Program-made: the position numbers and the translations under genes
Shown: positions 17,356 through 27,844 of the stretch, in pieces
How the letters are laid out: each line of letters begins with the position of its first letter
Numbering within the stretch: position 1 is the first letter of the stretch
Notes under the pieces: generated by a model
Databases searched by the model: none
Told to the model about the DNA's origin: nothing
The model's input: only the letters and a program-made list of their open reading frames with translations
DNA from: an uncultured Halomonas sp.
GTDB lineage: Bacteria > Pseudomonadota > Gammaproteobacteria > Pseudomonadales > Halomonadaceae
Direction of reading: 5' to 3'
Assembly: GCF_947500835.1 (NCBI RefSeq)
Contig: NZ_CANMTQ010000001.1
Coordinates: 186,001 to 250,000, forward strand
DNA length: 64,000 nucleotides

Positions 17356-18440
17356 CCAGCGTCCTGCAGCGCAGCCAGGCGTTCGGCCTGGTACTCGTTG
17401 ATCAACGGCTCGACGACCTCGTCCAGATCGCCGGCCATTACCTCACCGAGCTTGTACAGGGTCAGGTTGATGCGGTGGTCTGTCAGCCGCCCCTGGGGGA
17501 AATTGTAGGTACGTATGCGCTCGCTGCGATCCCCGGAACCCACCAGGGAACGGCGAGTATCCGCCTGCTGCTGGCGCTGACTGGTCACGGCGTTTTGCTT
17601 CAGGCGCGCCGCCAGCAGTGACATCGCCTTGGCGCGGTTCTTGTGCTGGCTGCGTTCTTCCTGACACTCCACCACCACGCCGCTGGGCAGGTGAGTGATG
17701 CGAATCGCCGAGTCCGTGGTGTTGACGTGCTGACCCCCGGCGCCGCTGGAGCGAAAGGTATCGACCCGCAGATCGTTCGGGTCGATGTCGATATCCCCGA
17801 CCTCGTCCGCTTCCGCCATGATCGCCACGGTGCAGGCGGAGGTATGGATACGCCCTTGAGACTCCGTGGCCGGTACGCGCTGCACCCGATGCGCCCCGGA
17901 TTCGAACTTGAGCCGGGCATAGACACCTTCGCCTCGCACCCGGGCGATGACCTCCTTGTAACCGCCCTGTTCGCCATGGCTTGCACTGACCACTTCGACC
18001 TTCCAGCCCAGCTTTTCGGCATAGCGGGAATACATGCGAAACAGATCGCCGGCAAACAGCGAGGCTTCGTCTCCCCCGGTGCCGGCGCGCACCTCGAGAA
18101 AGACGTTGCGATGATCGTCCGGGTCCTTGGGCACCAGCAGCTTCTTCAAGCGCTCTTCCAGTACTTCAATACGCTCACGTCCTTCCTGGGCTTCCTCCTG
18201 AGCCAGTTCCCGCAGGTCCGCATCCCCATCGGTACTCAGTTGAACCGCCTCTTCCACATCTTGTTCCACCTGGCGATATTCACGCCAGACAGCAGTGAGC
18301 TCATCGAGCTCGGCATACTCTCTGGAATAGTCGCGAAACCGCGTCTGTTCAGCGATCACGTCGGGGTCGGCAAGCAGCGCCGCCAGCTCCTCGAAGCGTT
18401 CCTGAAGACTTTCCAGCCGATCGCGCAGTGACGCTTTCAT
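17352..18440 (-). CDS. prfA: peptide chain release factor 1
   Basis: RF1 terminates translation at UAA and UAG. 362 aa. The codon-recognition tripeptide is PAT at 190-192 (in [15 protein letters not shown]) and the peptidyl-tRNA hydrolysis motif GGQ is at 235-237 ([10 protein letters not shown]). The PAT form identifies RF1 rather than RF2 (SPF). It overlaps hemA upstream (ATGA, 18437-18440) and prmC downstream, giving the widespread hemA-prfA-prmC unit. Confidence 0.97.
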   Translation of the reverse strand: MKASLRDRLESLQERFEELAALLADPDVIAEQTRFRDYSREYAELDELTAVWREYRQVEQDVEEAVQLSTDGDADLRELAQEEAQEGRERIEVLEERLKKLLVPKDPDDHRNVFLEVRAGTGGDEASLFAGDLFRMYSRYAEKLGWKVEVVSASHGEQGGYKEVIARVRGEGVYARLKFESGAHRVQRVPATESQGRIHTSACTVAIMAEADEVGDIDIDPNDLRVDTFRSSGAGGQHVNTTDSAIRITHLPSGVVVECQEERSQHKNRAKAMSLLAARLKQNAVTSQRQQQADTRRSLVGSGDRSERIRTYNFPQGRLTDHRINLTLYKLGEVMAGDLDEVVEPLINEYQAERLAALQDAG

Positions 18441-19723
18441 GAAGGGTCCTGTTGTGAATCCTGGGAAGGGGCCGCCGGATCGAGCAGCAGCTGTTCCGCC
18501 GCTTGAATGAGATCATGACGCTCCGCACCGGAAGCTTCTCGTATGCGTAGCGTAGGGCCATGCAATAACTTGTTGGTCAGTTGCTGGGTCAAGCGGCGAA
18601 TGACCTTTTCCGGGTCCTGCCCCTTGGCCAGCTGCGCAAGGGCACGATCCTCCGACGCTTGACGCAAGGCATCGCCATGCTCCCGATAACGACGAATGAC
18701 ATCCCCCGCACCGCGTACCCGGCGTTCGTGCAACCAGTGTTCCACCCCCAGGGTGATCAACTCTTCCGCCTGAGCTGCCGCGACCTGGCGGTGACGACGA
18801 TTCTCCTCGATCACATCCTGTAGATCGTCGACGGTGTACAAGAAGACATCGTTCAGCTCGCCGACCTGGGGTTCGATATCCCGGGGCACGGCGATGTCCA
18901 CCATGAAGACGGGACGATAGCGACGCAGTTTCAGCGCGCGCTCCACCATGCCCTTGCCAAGAATCGGCAGCGGTGCGGCGGTGGATGTAATCACGATGTC
19001 GGCTCGGTGCAGCTCATCAGGAATTTCGCTCAGGGAAATGGCCTTGCCGTCGATTTCCTGGGCCAGGGCCGCGGCACGCTCGCGAGTGCGATTGGCAACG
19101 ACCATGTCCTGAATACCCGCCTCCTTGAGATGCCGCGCCACCAGCTGGATGGTTTCGCCTGCACCGATTAGAAGCGCTCGCGACTGGGATAGATCATCGA
19201 AGATACGATTCGCCAAGCTGACCGCGGCGTAGGCAACAGAGACCGGATTCTCACCGATACCGGTCTCGGTGCGCACCTGTTTGGCTACGGAGAAGACGTG
19301 CTGGAACAAGCGTTCCAGCTCACCGCCGAGGCCCTTGTAGTCGTGGGCCTGCTGATAGGCCGTCTTGATCTGCCCCAGTATCTGGGGTTCGCCAAGCACC
19401 ATCGAATCGAGACCCGAGGCCACTCGCATGAGATGCCGGGCCGCCTCATCATCGAGATGATGATAGGCGCACTGAGTCAGCTGATTCACCGTCAGGCCAT
19501 GAAAACCGCTTAGCCAATCGAGAATCGCCTGCTCGCCGCTCTCACCGGTGACACAGTAGAGCTCGGTTCGATTGCAGGTCGACAATACGGCTGCCTCGCG
19601 CACATGGGGCAGGCACTTGAGTTCCCCAAGCGCTTTTTCCAGCTGACCCGGATCGAAGGCAACCTGTTCGCGCACCTCAACAGAGGCGGTATTGTGGTTG
19701 ATTCCCAGCGCAAGAAGCGTCAT
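18437..19723 (-). CDS. hemA: glutamyl-tRNA reductase
   Basis: HemA reduces glutamyl-tRNA to glutamate-1-semialdehyde, the committed step of C5 heme synthesis. The frame is open far upstream (to 20113), but the true start is [16 protein letters not shown] at 19723, giving 428 aa as expected. The catalytic nucleophile is Cys50 in [10 protein letters not shown]. The NADPH domain shows [17 protein letters not shown], and a C-terminal dimerisation helix region follows. It is divergently arranged with the TPR lipoprotein gene, with about 205 bp between them for both promoters. Confidence 0.96.
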   Translation of the reverse strand: MTLLALGINHNTASVEVREQVAFDPGQLEKALGELKCLPHVREAAVLSTCNRTELYCVTGESGEQAILDWLSGFHGLTVNQLTQCAYHHLDDEAARHLMRVASGLDSMVLGEPQILGQIKTAYQQAHDYKGLGGELERLFQHVFSVAKQVRTETGIGENPVSVAYAAVSLANRIFDDLSQSRALLIGAGETIQLVARHLKEAGIQDMVVANRTRERAAALAQEIDGKAISLSEIPDELHRADIVITSTAAPLPILGKGMVERALKLRRYRPVFMVDIAVPRDIEPQVGELNDVFLYTVDDLQDVIEENRRHRQVAAAQAEELITLGVEHWLHERRVRGAGDVIRRYREHGDALRQASEDRALAQLAKGQDPEKVIRRLTQQLTNKLLHGPTLRIREASGAERHDLIQAAEQLLLDPAAPSQDSQQDPS

Positions 19724-19928
19724 TGCAGCGTCACTAGTATCGAAACCATGGAATAGATAGCAAGAAATCGAATGGAAAGGATATTTGGCGCAATAGTTTA
19801 TCACACCCGCATCGTTACGGCAGGATACCTGGCGCATCGCTTTGCCCGGACTGATCAAGCCGGTATGCTGAGCGGCAATCCTATCGTCATGGCCATGATG
19901 GCCGGTGATGCTCCCCGAAGAGGAAGGA

Positions 19929-21641
19929 ATGCGTCCACACCTGGTTACGACCACTTTGCTCATTGTTTTGTTGACGGGTTGCCAAAGCACGTCTTCTGGC
20001 CCGTCTTCAATGGCCTCTGAAGACCCTCTGGCCTCAGCGCCGCCGATTCGCAAGGGGCTCGACGCCCAGAGCCTGGCAACACTGCTTACTGCCGAGCTTG
20101 CCGGCCAACGCAATGATTTCGAGCGCGCTGCTAGAGGTTATCTGGAAACCGCTGACCGCTATGATTCGCCGGCCCTTGCGGAACGTGCCGTTCTTGCCGC
20201 GCGCTATGGCAATGACCAGGCGCTGCTTCTGAAAACCGCCGAGCGCTGGAGTGAGCTTGCACCCAACAGTGAAGCACCGGCTCGTCTACTGGCAGGACTC
20301 GCCATGGAGCGCGGCGACTGGCAGGCCAGTCTAGAGCAACGCCTGACTCTGGCAGCACAAGGCGGCCAGGGAGACCTGATTACCTTCGTGGAAGCCGCCA
20401 TCGAGGAAAACGTCAATCTTTCTCCCCTACGCGCGACGCTCCTTCGCTTTCTCGACGATCACCCCCAGCTAGGCGATGCTGTCGTCGCCACGGCCCTGCT
20501 CGAGGCTGCCCTGGGTGACATCCGGCAAGCCCAGCAGCGTCTGGCAGAGCTGGCGCGAACGCAACCGGAACTTCCAGCCGTATGGCTGGCGCGTGGACGA
20601 ATCGCCCTGGAAGAAGGCCGTGTCAGCGCGGCCCGAGACGCGGCCCGAAAAGGGTTGCAGGTCGCGCCCAACGACAACCGTTTCATCCTGATGCTTGCCC
20701 AGGCCCAACTGCGCCTGGGCAATGTCGATGCTGCAGAAGCCGGACTTAACACCTTGCTCGAGCGCCATCCGGATGCCCACCAATTGCGTCTTGCGCTTGC
20801 GCAGCTTTATATGGAGGAAGACTACAACGCCCCGGCGCGGCGTCTGTTACTCCCCCTGCTCGATGCCGACCCGACACCGCCGGCTGCCTATATTCTGCTG
20901 GGCGCCATCGCAGACGACCAGGATGAGGTCGACAACGCCCTGCTTTACTATCGCCAGGTACCGCCGGGGGAAGGGTTTCTCGAGGCACGCCTTCGCGCAG
21001 CCCAGATGCTGATCGAGGCGGGCCGCCTGCTCGATGCGCGAGACTTTCTGGACATCGAGCGTTTGCGTTACCCGGACATGTCTACAGAACTCACCACCAT
21101 CGAAATCGATCTGCTGGAAGAGCAGGATCTGTCAGATGCCGCTACACAATTGCTCGAACGGCAAATCCGGCGTAACCCCGATGCGGTTCAGCTGCGTTTC
21201 TTGCGTTCCATGCGCCGCTACGAGCAGGGCGATCTGCCGGGTATGGAGCGCGATCTAGGCGCCATACTCGAGCGCGAACCGAACAATGCCATGGCCTTGA
21301 ACGCCTTGGGTTACACCCTGGTGGATGTCACCGAACGCCACGAGGAGGGTCTCGAACTCATACAGCGTGCTTATGAGCTGGAACCCGAAAGCCCTGCCAT
21401 TCTCGATAGCCTAGGCTGGGCCTATCACAAGCTGGGTGACAATCAAAAGGCGCTACCCTATCTCCAGGCTGCCTACGCAGCACAGCAAGATCAGGAAATC
21501 GCCGCGCACCTGGCGGAAGTATTGTGGCGACTCGATCGCCATCAGGAGGCCCGCGCAATCGTCATCAAGGCTCGCGAGCGCTTCGATGAACGACCCAAGA
21601 TAAAGGAACTGATTGAGCGCATACCGGCCCTTGCTCCTTGA
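19929..21641 (+). CDS. TPR-repeat outer-membrane lipoprotein
   Basis: This is a 570-aa tetratricopeptide protein with a lipoprotein signal: LLTGC, lipidated Cys at residue 18, followed by Gln, consistent with outer-membrane sorting. The start MRPHLVTTT at 19929 is preceded by GAGGAAGGA; the frame from 19905 is a false extension. Degenerate TPR units span most of the chain, clearest near the C-terminus (ALNALGYTLVDVTERHEEGL, then AILDSLGWAYHKLGDNQKAL). A gene of this type precedes lolB-ispE in Pseudomonas, as I recall. The function is unknown; a scaffold role in envelope assembly is inference. Confidence 0.9.
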   Translation: MRPHLVTTTLLIVLLTGCQSTSSGPSSMASEDPLASAPPIRKGLDAQSLATLLTAELAGQRNDFERAARGYLETADRYDSPALAERAVLAARYGNDQALLLKTAERWSELAPNSEAPARLLAGLAMERGDWQASLEQRLTLAAQGGQGDLITFVEAAIEENVNLSPLRATLLRFLDDHPQLGDAVVATALLEAALGDIRQAQQRLAELARTQPELPAVWLARGRIALEEGRVSAARDAARKGLQVAPNDNRFILMLAQAQLRLGNVDAAEAGLNTLLERHPDAHQLRLALAQLYMEEDYNAPARRLLLPLLDADPTPPAAYILLGAIADDQDEVDNALLYYRQVPPGEGFLEARLRAAQMLIEAGRLLDARDFLDIERLRYPDMSTELTTIEIDLLEEQDLSDAATQLLERQIRRNPDAVQLRFLRSMRRYEQGDLPGMERDLGAILEREPNNAMALNALGYTLVDVTERHEEGLELIQRAYELEPESPAILDSLGWAYHKLGDNQKALPYLQAAYAAQQDQEIAAHLAEVLWRLDRHQEARAIVIKARERFDERPKIKELIERIPALAP

Positions 21642-21678
21642 ATGCACACATCTTTTTTTATCATTGAGACAACCTTGT

Positions 21679-22299
21679 ATGACACGACCGCTAATTTTAT
21701 TGCTGGGCCTACTGCTGCTGGCAGGCTGCGCCGTTCAAACATCCACACCGGTTGAACCTCGTCAGTCCGGCGACTGGTCCGCTCAGCTCGAAGAGCTCAA
21801 GGCACTCGAGCGTTGGCGTCTGGCGGGCAAGGTGGGGCTACGTACCGCCGACGATGCCACCAGCGCCAACCTGGACTGGCAGCAAACGCCTTTTTTCTAC
21901 CGCATGATGATAAGCGGACCCTTTGGCGCCGGCCGCAGCACCCTCGATGGTTCAACCAATGGCGTGACCTTGACTACCCCGGATGGGCGCTTCTCCGCAT
22001 CGACACCGGAGCAATTGATGCAGCAACAGCTCGGCTGGTCGCTGCCCATATCTGCCCTGGACTACTGGGTCCGCGGTCTGCCAGCACCGGATGTAGCCCA
22101 TGAAATGCAGTCAGACGCGCAAGGGTTTCCCCAGCAGCTGCGTCAGGCAGGCTGGACCATCGACTACCGCGACTGGACCTGGGCTCCGAGGCTGAACGGC
22201 GGTCTGTGGCTGCCCCAGCGCTTGGTAATGACCTTCGATAACCTGCGCGCCACCCTGGTAGTCAATCAATGGTGGCCACTCGATACAGGCACGTCCTAG
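21679..22299 (+). CDS. lolB: outer-membrane lipoprotein receptor LolB
   Basis: LolB accepts lipoproteins from LolA and inserts them in the outer membrane. The start MTRPLILLLG at 21679 gives 206 aa with lipobox LLAGC (Cys17). The mature part carries LERWRLAGKVGLRT, where an aromatic/basic entry segment is typical, and DYRDWTWAPRLNGGLWLPQR near the C-terminus. It is followed two bases later by ispE, so the two are co-translated. Its partner machinery (lolD and a LolC/E permease) is encoded at 37447-39390. Confidence 0.93.
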   Translation: MTRPLILLLGLLLLAGCAVQTSTPVEPRQSGDWSAQLEELKALERWRLAGKVGLRTADDATSANLDWQQTPFFYRMMISGPFGAGRSTLDGSTNGVTLTTPDGRFSASTPEQLMQQQLGWSLPISALDYWVRGLPAPDVAHEMQSDAQGFPQQLRQAGWTIDYRDWTWAPRLNGGLWLPQRLVMTFDNLRATLVVNQWWPLDTGTS

Positions 22300-22301
22300 T
22301 G

Positions 22302-23150
22302 ATGGCACTGACACTGCCGGCGCCGGCCAAGCTCAACCGTCTGCTGCATATCACCGGGCGCCGTGAAGACGGCTATCACGAACTGCAAACGCTCTTTCAG
22401 TTTCTCGATCACGGCGACACCCTGCATTTTCGACAGCGCCAGGACGCCAGCATCAATCTCACATCGACGCTTATCGGAATCGCGAATGACGAAAATTTAA
22501 TCATCCGTGCCGCTCGAATGCTCCAATCGGAGACCGGCTGTCGCCTGGGGGCGGATATCCATCTCGACAAGCGCTTGCCGCTAGGCGGCGGCCTGGGAGG
22601 CGGAAGCTCCGATGCCGCCACTACGCTGCTTGCCCTGAATCGCCTGTGGGATCTTGGGCTTAGCCTCGAACATCTCGCCATGCTGGGACTCCGACTGGGT
22701 GCCGACGTGCCGGTGTTCGTGCACGGACACGCTGCCTGGGCCGAGGGCGTCGGTGAACGGCTGACGCCGATCGAGCTGGATACCCCTTGGTTCCTGGTAC
22801 TTCATCCCGGTATAGAGGTATCGACACCCCAGGTGTTCGGCGCCCCGCAATTGACACGAAACACCCCCCCTATTAGTATGGCGCGCGCACTGCAGGAGGG
22901 GCCCAGCACCTGGCACAACGACTGCGAAGCAACGGTAAGACGTCTTTATCCGGCGGTTGACGAGGCGATCGAATGGCTTTCCGCTTTTGCCCCGTCGCTA
23001 TTGACCGGCACCGGTGCTTGTCTATTCTGCAGCTTGAAGGACGAGGCCGACGCTCGCGAGATACTGGCGCAGGTACAAGACGGCTGGCATGCCTTTGTGG
23101 CTCGTGGCTGTAATGCTTCGCCTCTTCATCAGGCACTTGGGCTTTTGTAG
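22302..23150 (+). CDS. ispE: 4-diphosphocytidyl-2-C-methyl-D-erythritol kinase
   Basis: IspE phosphorylates CDP-methylerythritol in the non-mevalonate isoprenoid pathway. The start MALTLPAPAKLNRLL at 22302, two bases after the lolB stop, gives 282 aa. GHMP-kinase landmarks are PAPAKLN at the N-terminus, the ATP-binding PLGGGLGGGSSDAATTL, and TGTGACLFC near the C-terminus. The neighbours lolB, tRNA-Gln and prs match the usual gammaproteobacterial order. Confidence 0.95.
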   Translation: MALTLPAPAKLNRLLHITGRREDGYHELQTLFQFLDHGDTLHFRQRQDASINLTSTLIGIANDENLIIRAARMLQSETGCRLGADIHLDKRLPLGGGLGGGSSDAATTLLALNRLWDLGLSLEHLAMLGLRLGADVPVFVHGHAAWAEGVGERLTPIELDTPWFLVLHPGIEVSTPQVFGAPQLTRNTPPISMARALQEGPSTWHNDCEATVRRLYPAVDEAIEWLSAFAPSLLTGTGACLFCSLKDEADAREILAQVQDGWHAFVARGCNASPLHQALGLL

Positions 23151-23243
23151 TACCGAGTTTGTCGCAAAAAAATAGAGCAAGGTAACCCGGAGAGCCAGCG
23201 GTGTGACGACAACCTGCAGTTGCACCGTCTACAACGATATTAC

Positions 23244-23318
23244 TGGGGTATAGCCAAGTGGTAAGGCACCGGTTTTTGGTATCGGCATTCCCAGGTTCGA
23301 ATCCTGGTACCCCAGCCA
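23244..23318 (+). tRNA. tRNA-Gln (anticodon TTG)
   Basis: A full cloverleaf is visible: acceptor TGGGGTA pairs with TACCCCA, the T-loop is GGTTCGAATCC, the anticodon stem CCGGT/ATCGG encloses loop TTTTGGT with anticodon TTG, and CCA is encoded at 23316-23318. A tRNA-Gln between ispE and prs is the classical location. Confidence 0.96.
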
Positions 23319-23408
23319 ACTCTCTGTTGAAACTGCCAACATCCTATCGAGATTCCTCCAGACGCCCGTCTCTTGCGACGAGCGTTCAGACTCCAAAGGT
23401 AGCTGCGC

Positions 23409-24350
23409 GTGTCTAAATTGATGGTTTTCGCCGGAAACGCCAATCCCGAACTCGCCCGCAAGGTAGCCGAATGCCTCGACAATCGGTTGGGTCATGCCAC
23501 GGTCGGCCAGTTCAGCGATGGCGAGATCGCGGTCGAGATCAACGAGAACGTTCGCGGCAAGGACGTCTTCATTCTGCAGTCCACCTGCGCCCCCACCAAC
23601 GACAACCTGCTCGAGTTGATTTTGATGGTGGATGCCCTGCGTCGCGCTTCCGCCACTCGCATTACCGCGGTCGTTCCCTACTTCGGCTATGCGCGCCAGG
23701 ATCGCCGGGTGCGTTCTGCCCGAGTGCCCATCTCCGCCAAGGTAGTCGCCGACATGATGGTCAAGGCTGGGGTCGACCGAGTCATGACCATGGACCTGCA
23801 CGCAGACCAGATTCAAGGCTTTTTCGACGTACCCGTGGACAACGTCTACGGCTCGCCGATCCTGCTCGATGATATCGAGCGCCAGAATTACGACAACCTG
23901 GTGGTGGTATCACCGGATGTCGGTGGTGTGGTCCGGGCCCGGGCCATCGCCAAGCAGCTCAACGCGGATCTCGCCATCATCGACAAACGTCGTCCGCAGT
24001 CCAACCAGGCTCAAGTGATGCACATCATCGGTGAGATCCAGGATCGCACCTGTGTGGTGGTCGATGACATGGTGGATACCGCCGGTACGCTATGCAAGGC
24101 CGCCGAAGCCCTCAAGGAACACGGCGCCAAGCGCGTGGTTGCCTATGCCACTCATCCGATTCTCTCCGGACCGGCGGTAGACAACATTCTGGGTTCGGTA
24201 CTCGACGAACTGGTGGTCGGCGATACCATTCCGCTTGCGGAAAATGCACGACGCAGCGGAAAAATACGCCAGCTCAGCGTGGCGGGACTGATTGCCGAGG
24301 CAATTCGTCGTGTCAGCAATGAAGAATCCGTGAGTGCCATGTTTCATTGA
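23409..24350 (+). CDS. prs: ribose-phosphate pyrophosphokinase
   Basis: Prs makes PRPP from ribose 5-phosphate and ATP for nucleotide, His and Trp synthesis. 313 aa from a GTG start at 23409 with AAAGG 9-10 nt upstream; an ATG four codons later is a weaker choice because the family begins at this position. Motifs are [40 protein letters not shown], and the PRPP-binding loop [20 protein letters not shown]. It ends before the L25 leader. Confidence 0.96.
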   Translation: MSKLMVFAGNANPELARKVAECLDNRLGHATVGQFSDGEIAVEINENVRGKDVFILQSTCAPTNDNLLELILMVDALRRASATRITAVVPYFGYARQDRRVRSARVPISAKVVADMMVKAGVDRVMTMDLHADQIQGFFDVPVDNVYGSPILLDDIERQNYDNLVVVSPDVGGVVRARAIAKQLNADLAIIDKRRPQSNQAQVMHIIGEIQDRTCVVVDDMVDTAGTLCKAAEALKEHGAKRVVAYATHPILSGPAVDNILGSVLDELVVGDTIPLAENARRSGKIRQLSVAGLIAEAIRRVSNEESVSAMFH

Positions 24351-24474
24351 GGGTTTCAGCGCCTTCAATGCAGACAGGATCGCGGTTACAAGCGTCGCAA
24401 GACGCCATCGGAAACATCGGGGTTTGGTCGCGAACCCTGGTGCCTTCCTCACTTTAACCAACGAGGTTACTTAA

Positions 24475-25164
24475 ATGTCCAATTTCAAACTTAACGTCAA
24501 GATCCGTGACGACTTGGGGAAAGGTGCGAGCCGCCGCCTGCGTCGCGAAGATCAGTATATTCCCGCCATCGTCTATGGCGGTGACAAAGCGCCGCGTCCG
24601 ATCGCAGTGGAAAAGTCCGCTTTCTACAAGGCTGCCGAAGACGAGACCTTCTTCTCTTCTCTGATCGACCTGGTCGTGGATGGCAAATCCTACCAGGTGG
24701 TAGTGCGTGATCTGCAGCGCCATCCCTTCAAGCCGCTGGTCACCCACGCGGACTTCCTGCGGGTCAGCGCCAAGGAAGTGTTCACCATGAACGTGCCGCT
24801 GCACGTGAACGGTCAGGAAGAGTGCATCGGTATCAAGGAAGAGGACGGCGAGCTTCACCAGCTGATGACGGAAGTCGAGATCAGCTGTCTGCCGAAGGAT
24901 CTCCCGGACTATCTGGAAGTCGATATCTCTGAGCTTGAAGTCGGCACGACGCTACACCTGTCGGATATCAAACTACCGGAAGGCGTGACCTCCGTGGCGC
25001 TGAGTCATGGCGAGGATTACGACTACGCCATCCTCAACATTGCCAAGGCCAAGATTCGCGACGAAGAGGAAGATGAGCTCGAAGGCGAGGCAGCGTCCGA
25101 AGGCGAAGAAGGCGCCGAGAAAGATCAGGAAAGCGGCGAGGGTGAAGGCGAAGACAAGAACTGA
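24475..25164 (+). CDS. rplY: 50S ribosomal protein L25 / Ctc, with long acidic tail
   Basis: This binds 5S rRNA in the large ribosomal subunit. 229 aa, the long Ctc form: N-terminal L25 domain (about 1-95, [17 protein letters not shown], then [20 protein letters not shown]) plus the C-terminal TL5-like beta domain (about 100-185). The final ~35 residues are almost entirely Glu, Asp, Gly and Ser, an acidic tail consistent with a salt-adapted proteome. The start has GAGG about 9 nt upstream. prs, rplY, pth, ychF order is standard. Confidence 0.96.
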   Translation: MSNFKLNVKIRDDLGKGASRRLRREDQYIPAIVYGGDKAPRPIAVEKSAFYKAAEDETFFSSLIDLVVDGKSYQVVVRDLQRHPFKPLVTHADFLRVSAKEVFTMNVPLHVNGQEECIGIKEEDGELHQLMTEVEISCLPKDLPDYLEVDISELEVGTTLHLSDIKLPEGVTSVALSHGEDYDYAILNIAKAKIRDEEEDELEGEAASEGEEGAEKDQESGEGEGEDKN

Positions 25165-25216
25165 TAATTTATCTTGTCGAGTATTTCAACCTGTTGAAAA
25201 GCTCCTTCTGTCCATG

Positions 25217-25250
25217 AATCAAGCGCCGCTAATCCGGCGCTTGATTTTTT
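25217..25250 (+). terminator. rho-independent terminator after rplY
   Basis: A 12-bp perfect stem AATCAAGCGCCG / CGGCGCTTGATT with a 6-nt loop is followed by TTTT. It lies about 50 bp past the rplY stop and before pth. Confidence 0.9.
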
Positions 25251-25286
25251 TGAGAGATAGTCTGTTTTCTTGGAGAGCAAAGTCTC

Positions 25287-25871
25287 ATGGGTCAGCTAAA
25301 AGCGATCATCGGTCTCGGCAATCCAGGCGCCGACTATGCCGACACTCGGCATAATGCCGGCGCCTGGCTGGTGGAAGCCATCGCCCGGGACAGCCGCATG
25401 TCGCTACGCATGGAGAAGAAATTTCTTGGCCATTACGCCAAGGTCAATTTCGCCGGTGAAGAGATACACCTGCTCAACCCGACCACCTTCATGAATCGCA
25501 GCGGTGGGGCTATCGCGGCGCTCTGTCAATTCTTCAAGCTCTCTCCGGATGAGCTACTCGTCGCCCACGACGAGCTGGATATCGATCCGGGCACGGCTCG
25601 TTACAAGCAAGGCGGTGGCCACGGGGGTCACAACGGCCTGCGCGATACCATCAGCGCCCTGGGCAACAACAACGCCTTTCATCGTCTTCGCATCGGCATC
25701 GGTCATCCAGGAGAGGCTCGCCAGGTAGTCAACTACGTGCTGAGCCGGCCGGGGAAAGCCGAGCGCGCCGCCATCGATGCGGCCATCGATGAATGTCTGG
25801 CGACCCTTCCCCTAGCCCTAAACGGCGAATGGGCCAAGGCGATGAATCGGCTGCACTCTTTTAAAGGCTAG
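25287..25871 (+). CDS. pth: peptidyl-tRNA hydrolase
   Basis: Pth recycles peptidyl-tRNA released during translation. 194 aa. The N-terminal IIGLGNPGADYADTRHNAG contains the catalytic His (about residue 22). Other conserved blocks are NPTTFMNRSGGAI, VAHDELDIDPG and GGGHGGHNGLR. The ATG at 25287 has GGAGAG about 10 nt upstream. A hairpin terminator follows at 25886-25910. Confidence 0.96.
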   Translation: MGQLKAIIGLGNPGADYADTRHNAGAWLVEAIARDSRMSLRMEKKFLGHYAKVNFAGEEIHLLNPTTFMNRSGGAIAALCQFFKLSPDELLVAHDELDIDPGTARYKQGGGHGGHNGLRDTISALGNNNAFHRLRIGIGHPGEARQVVNYVLSRPGKAERAAIDAAIDECLATLPLALNGEWAKAMNRLHSFKG

Positions 25872-25885
25872 TTCAAGGGCTAACG

Positions 25886-25910
25886 AAAATGGCTGCTTTC
25901 CGCCATTTTT
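25886..25910 (+). terminator. rho-independent terminator after pth
   Basis: AAAATGGC / GCCATTTT with an 8-nt loop, then an extra T and CG. It lies 15 bp past the pth stop and 45 bp before ychF, whose own promoter would have to fit between. Confidence 0.7.
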
Positions 25911-25954
25911 CGTAAGATACCCCCACTTTTTCATTCGATTTCCAGGAACATATC

Positions 25955-27046
<1,092 letters not shown>

Positions 27047-27070
27047 AAAGACTGGTAAAAAGGCAGAACG

Positions 27071-27487
27071 CCTAGCGGCGTTCATCGCTCGCTGAAGCGA
27101 TCTCCCACAGGGGACAGGATCGCTGGTTTTGGTAGGAGCACGATTTATCGGGCGAGGGCTTGGTCGGCTATCACTGGCTGGCGTTCATCGCTCGCTGAAG
27201 CGATCTCCTACAGGAGACATGATCGCTGATTTGGGTAGGAGCACGATTTATCGGGCGAGGGCTTGGTCGGCTATCACTGGCTGGCGTTCACCGCTCGCTG
27301 AAGCGATCTCCTACAGGAGACAGGATCGCTGGTTTTGGTAGGAGCACGATTTATTGGGCGAGGTCTTGGTCGGCTATCGCTCGCTGAAGCGATCTCCTAC
27401 AGGAGACATGATCGCTGGTTTTGGTAGGAGCACGATTTATCGGGCGAGGTCTTGGTCGACTATCACTCGCTGGAGCAAGCTCCACAA
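27071..27487. repeat. tandem array of REP-like palindromic units (about 3.5 copies)
   Basis: Copies of GTAGGAGCACGATTTATCGG begin at 27132, 27235, 27338 (one base changed) and 27424, and copies of CGCTCGCTGAAGCGATCTCC begin at 27086, 27189, 27292 and 27378. The period is 103, 103 and 86 bp; the last unit lost 17 bp. Each unit holds a left palindrome and a right palindrome separated by about 20-35 bp, followed by a constant spacer. A degenerate right half (GGAGCAAGCTCCACA) closes the array at about 27487. The same design occurs once, undamaged, at 41611-41675. No gene is visible between 27047 and 27531. Confidence 0.92.
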
Positions 27488-27531
27488 TTGACAGTTCATG
27501 CGTTTGTCAGTAGGATTCGCCCCCGTTGGAC

Positions 27532-27608
27532 GGCTACGTAGCTCAGCTGGTTAGAGCACATCACTCATAATGATGGGGTCCCCTGTTCAAATCAGGGCGT
27601 AGCCACCA
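27532..27608 (+). tRNA. tRNA-Met, elongator (anticodon CAT)
   Basis: Acceptor GGCTACG pairs with CGTAGCC, the anticodon stem CATCA/TGATG encloses CTCATAA with anticodon CAT, the T-arm is GTTCAAATC, and CCA is encoded at 27606-27608. The sequence is nearly that of E. coli elongator tRNA-Met, so neither initiator tRNA-fMet nor tRNA-Ile2 is likely. Confidence 0.95.
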
Positions 27609-27618
27609 CCACGAATAC

Positions 27619-27658
27619 AAAAAGCCCGACCGGTGAAATTTCACCTGTCGGGCTTTTT
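27619..27658 (+). terminator. strong rho-independent terminator after tRNA-Met
   Basis: AAAAAGCCCGAC and GTCGGGCTTTTT form a 12-bp outer stem around an inner GGTGAAATTTCACC palindrome, ending in a T-run. It begins 10 bp past the tRNA. Confidence 0.93.
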
Positions 27659-27681
27659 CGTTTATTGCCACGAATGCCTGT

Positions 27682-27844
27682 CTAGGCTTTGTCTGAAAAG
27701 TCGACGAGCGATGGCCAGACAAGGCAAAAATCGACGAAAAGACGGAGTTTACGCGGTGTAAATGAGTACTTTGATCGGACTCGCGCACGAGTCGATTTTT
27801 AACGCAGTATGGGCGAGCGCAGGCACTTTTCAGACATAGCCTAG
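27682..27844. mobile_element. MITE-like element, 163 bp, with 20-bp terminal inverted repeats
   Basis: The left end CTAGGCTTTGTCTGAAAAGT (27682-27701) and the complement of the right end CTAGGCTATGTCTGAAAAGT (27825-27844) agree at 19 of 20 positions. Inside is a second inverted pair, AAAAATCGAC / GTCGATTTTT, and a GACTCG / CGAGTC hairpin. There is no coding capacity. The outer CTAG may be a target duplication or part of the repeat. The right end supplies the TAG stop codon of murB. I recall similar sequences dispersed between genes in Halomonas-like genomes, which fits a non-autonomous mobile repeat. Confidence 0.75.

Noticed and set aside
19724..20113. N-terminal extension of hemA by 130 residues
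   Set aside because: The extension crosses the promoter region and overlaps the divergent lipoprotein gene; family alignment places the start at [10 protein letters not shown].
23244..23409. Integration site (att) for a genomic island at tRNA-Gln
   Set aside because: No integrase and no repeated tRNA 3' end are visible; ispE and prs flank it in the standard order.
27071..27487. Possible CRISPR array because of regular repeats
   Set aside because: The units are about 100 bp with near-identical spacers and internal palindromes; there are no unique spacers and no cas genes nearby.
27532..27608. Reading the CAT-anticodon tRNA as initiator tRNA-fMet or tRNA-Ile2
   Set aside because: The first acceptor base is paired (G-C), unlike initiator tRNA, and the whole sequence closely follows elongator tRNA-Met.
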